Shown: piece by piece, positions 63,603-64,000 of the stretch
Position numbering within the stretch: position 1 is the first letter of the stretch
Layout of the letters: every line of letters starts with the position of its first letter
Source: Halomontanus rarus
GTDB taxonomy: Archaea > Halobacteriota > Halobacteria > Halobacteriales > Natrialbaceae
DNA: 64,000 bases
Assembly: GCF_017357405.1 (NCBI RefSeq)
Contig: NZ_CP071597.1
Location: 2,046,001 to 2,110,000, forward strand
Direction: 5' to 3'
Made by a program: the position numbers and the translations under genes
The notes under the pieces: model-generated
Database searches by the model: none
What the model saw: the letters and a program-made list of their open reading frames with translations, nothing else
Told to the model about the DNA's origin: nothing

Positions 63603-63836
63603 ATGACCTCGGGTTCCGTCACGGCGTGGGAGTACGAGACGGTTCGGCCACCGCGCGATTCGACCATGGAAGAGGCCGACGATCCGAAAGAGGTTCTGAA
63701 CGACCTCGGAAGCGACGGGTGGGAACTCGTCGACACCATCGACTACAGCGGCGGCGGGACGAAGTTCCTCGTGTTCAAGCGGCCGGCCCGCGACGGCGGC
63801 GGAGACGGCGACGGCGGCGGTGACAGCGATGAGTGA
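63603..63836 (+). CDS. DUF4177 family protein
   Basis: A 77-residue protein with the DUF4177 core: AWEYETVRPPRDSTMEEADD then PKEVLNDLGSDGWELVDTID and GGGTKFLVFKRP. The W-E-Y...G-W-E-L pattern is diagnostic. The C-terminal tail is Gly/Asp-rich (DGGGDGDGGGDSDE). The function of DUF4177 is unknown; many family members are encoded beside membrane proteins, as here. Its stop overlaps the start of the next gene by 8 bases. Confidence 0.88.
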   Translation: MTSGSVTAWEYETVRPPRDSTMEEADDPKEVLNDLGSDGWELVDTIDYSGGGTKFLVFKRPARDGGGDGDGGGDSDE

Positions 63837-64000
63837 CGACGAGATCAGCACCGAGGACACGATGCGCGAACGGGCCGACGAGAGCCGAGTCAAACTCTGG
63901 TTGCTCCTCGGGGCCAACCGGCTCGTCGTCACCGGCGTCCTCTCGCTCGCCTTCTTCGGGCTCTTCATGCTCGGCGCGGCGCTCGATCCCTCCTTCCCGG
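63829..64000 (+). CDS. Membrane protein, N-terminal part (truncated by the window end)
   Basis: From ATG 63829: MSDDEISTEDTMRERADESR, then VKLWLLLGANRLVVTGVLSL and AFFGLFMLGAALDPSF. A charged N-terminus precedes a first membrane helix; the rest lies beyond the window. Haloarchaeal genomes carry this protein after the DUF4177 gene, and the 8-base overlap implies coupled translation. The function is unknown. Confidence 0.7.
   Translation, partial: MSDDEISTEDTMRERADESRVKLWLLLGANRLVVTGVLSLAFFGLFMLGAALDPSFP

Overview
The window is a GC-rich haloarchaeal chromosome segment. The proteins are strongly acidic (Asp/Glu-rich), GC3 is high, and secreted proteins carry Tat signals (RR) or lipoboxes. Surface proteins carry PGF-type C-terminal anchors, regulators are of haloarchaea-only types (DUF7344-like, HalOD1, DUF1724), and many starts lie about 26-30 bases downstream of a TATA element, as expected for leaderless transcripts. 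A pair of leucyl-tRNA synthetases (one bacterial-type, one archaeal-type), two tryptophanyl-tRNA synthetases and an MC1 chromatin protein fit the Natrialbaceae, but genus cannot be fixed from sequence reading alone.

Layout. 1-5.4 kb: translation block with the tail of trpS, a conserved unknown gene, pheS and pheT. 5.5-7.2 kb: a HAD phosphatase, a solo IS200/IS605-type end hairpin, a small AbrB-like gene and the MC1 gene. 7.2-13 kb: two tandem NarK-type nitrate/nitrite porters, pheA (prephenate dehydratase), an Hsp20 with an acidic insertion, and copies of a dispersed inverted-repeat element. 13.2-15.3 kb: a Tat-exported M6-type metalloprotease ending in a dockerin domain. 15.5-21.2 kb: leuS (bacterial type) followed by a second, archaeal-type leuS; both carry in-frame palindromic insertions. 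21.3-29.4 kb: a DUF2071 protein, a sugar porter, an ornithine cyclodeaminase/alanine dehydrogenase-type enzyme, a thermosome subunit, a Dim2/Pno1-like KH protein, a DUF4112 protein and a phosphodiesterase. 29.4-30.3 kb: an AT-rich scar with an IS6 transposase remnant and a small membrane gene split by one in-frame TAA.

30.3-37.1 kb: trpS2, a lipoprotein, a PspA homologue, two overlapping micro-genes, a two-gene regulatory operon (HTH plus HalOD1), a 54-residue zinc-ribbon gene and rio1. 37.2-47.6 kb: NAD-dependent ligA, a ParB-like protein, a GLUG-repeat surface glycoprotein, small conserved proteins, uvrC, eIF1 (SUI1) and a putative manganese exporter preceded by phased half-sites. 47.7-53.7 kb: an operon of two surface proteins with an HTH/DUF1724 regulator upstream. 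53.9-64 kb: a GNAT acetyltransferase, a membrane protein, a peptide-type ABC importer split over two divergent transcripts with no binding protein, uvrB, and small conserved genes up to a truncated membrane protein at the right edge.

Functional themes are aminoacylation (PheRS, two LeuRS, two TrpRS), nucleotide excision repair and nick sealing of bacterial origin (UvrB, UvrC, LigA), protein folding (thermosome, Hsp20) and cell-surface proteins. The most unusual observations are the in-frame palindromes shared by the two leuS genes, the three-copy inverted-repeat element at 7.3-7.5 and 12.6 kb, the interrupted small membrane gene at 29.9-30.2 kb, and the CTAAA/TTTAG array in front of the manganese exporter gene. 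No CRISPR array, rRNA or intact tRNA was found.
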